A stretch of DNA of 13,444 nt from Candidatus Dadabacteria bacterium (GTDB taxonomy: Bacteria > Desulfobacterota_D > UBA1144 > Nemesobacterales > Nemesobacteraceae): positions 1 through 13,444 of the forward strand of contig JAPOSJ010000069.1 in assembly GCA_026709745.1 (NCBI GenBank). Direction: 5' to 3'. The position numbers and the translations under genes were made by a program. The notes under the pieces are model-generated. The model was given only the letters and a program-made list of their open reading frames with translations. It was not told where the DNA came from and did no database searches. This document shows positions 13,388 to 13,444 of the stretch, one piece after another. Position 1 is the first letter of the stretch; every line of letters begins with the position of its first letter.

Positions 13388-13444
13388 TTACTTGTTTGCT
13401 TCTAGGCGATTCTTTATCTCTCTTACTTTGCTTACTGCTTCCTC
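13388..13444 (-). pseudogene. dnaE: End of the upstream dnaE segment, terminated by an in-frame TAA
   Basis: Reading leftward from the right edge on the - strand, 18 codons are open (E-E-A-V-S-K-V-R-E-I-K-N-R-L-E-A-N-K) and then TAA at 13388-13390. After it the same frame reads L-V-E-V-V-E-L-A-K-S-L-E. The segment aligns with the DnaE stretch before the THAAGVV motif, typically of the form A-x-x-K-x-P-E-L-x-x-L-Y-E-x-D-x-E-V-x-E-L-I-D-L-A-K-x-L-E, with no insertion or deletion. The stop takes the place of a residue that is commonly Glu in relatives (from memory). One base change (GAA or AAA to TAA) would explain it. It could be a real nonsense mutation, an assembly error or strain heterogeneity. 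Confidence 0.7.

Noticed and set aside
13376..13444. Alternative genetic code with TAA as a sense codon
   Set aside because: TAA ends the flavin-reductase-like gene and selO at the expected positions, so general reassignment does not fit.
1..13444. CRISPR array, IS element or prophage
   Set aside because: No regularly spaced repeats, transposase, integrase or phage structural gene could be recognised on either strand.

Overview
The window looks like chromosomal sequence from a Gram-negative bacterium of moderate GC content. It encodes two probable lipoproteins, Sec signal peptides, a C-terminal surface-sorting-like signal, the MEP isoprenoid enzyme IspE, and a tRNA-Gln with an encoded CCA end. 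Placing ispE upstream of tRNA-Gln recalls Desulfobacterota/deltaproteobacteria-like lineages. A secreted protein with scavenger receptor cysteine-rich (SRCR) domains would suit a host- or sponge-associated or marine lineage. The phylum cannot be fixed from this sequence alone.

Layout, left to right. A 5'-truncated flavin-reductase-fold protein (+) enters from the left edge and converges on fxsA (-). A small divergent promoter region follows, then a probable lipoprotein of unknown function (+) overlapping ispE by ATGA, and a rho-independent terminator. The next section, about 2.6-7.2 kb, is accessory in character and encodes only exported proteins: a lipoprotein zinc metallopeptidase, a secreted SRCR-Ig-like-SRCR protein with its own consensus sigma70 promoter and a 419-base upstream gap, and a membrane-anchored protein with two Cache-like domains and a Gly-Gly-Cys C-terminal sorting-type signal. 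A tRNA-Gln(UUG) gene is followed after only 15 bases by a UvrD/PcrA helicase gene. Its stop codon overlaps that of the convergent selO (protein AMPylase). selO is divergent from a small DUF2103 gene, whose 3' end overlaps the convergent dnaE by 12 bases.

The most surprising observations are three. First, an in-frame TAA lies in dnaE at 13388-13390, where the flanking reading frames join without an indel into a normal-looking DNA polymerase III alpha sequence. Second, eukaryote-like SRCR domains sit behind a perfect TTGACA-N18-TATAAT promoter. Third, three exported proteins (peptidase, SRCR, Cache) cluster between housekeeping genes and may form a surface or host-interaction locus. No CRISPR array, IS element or phage gene was seen.
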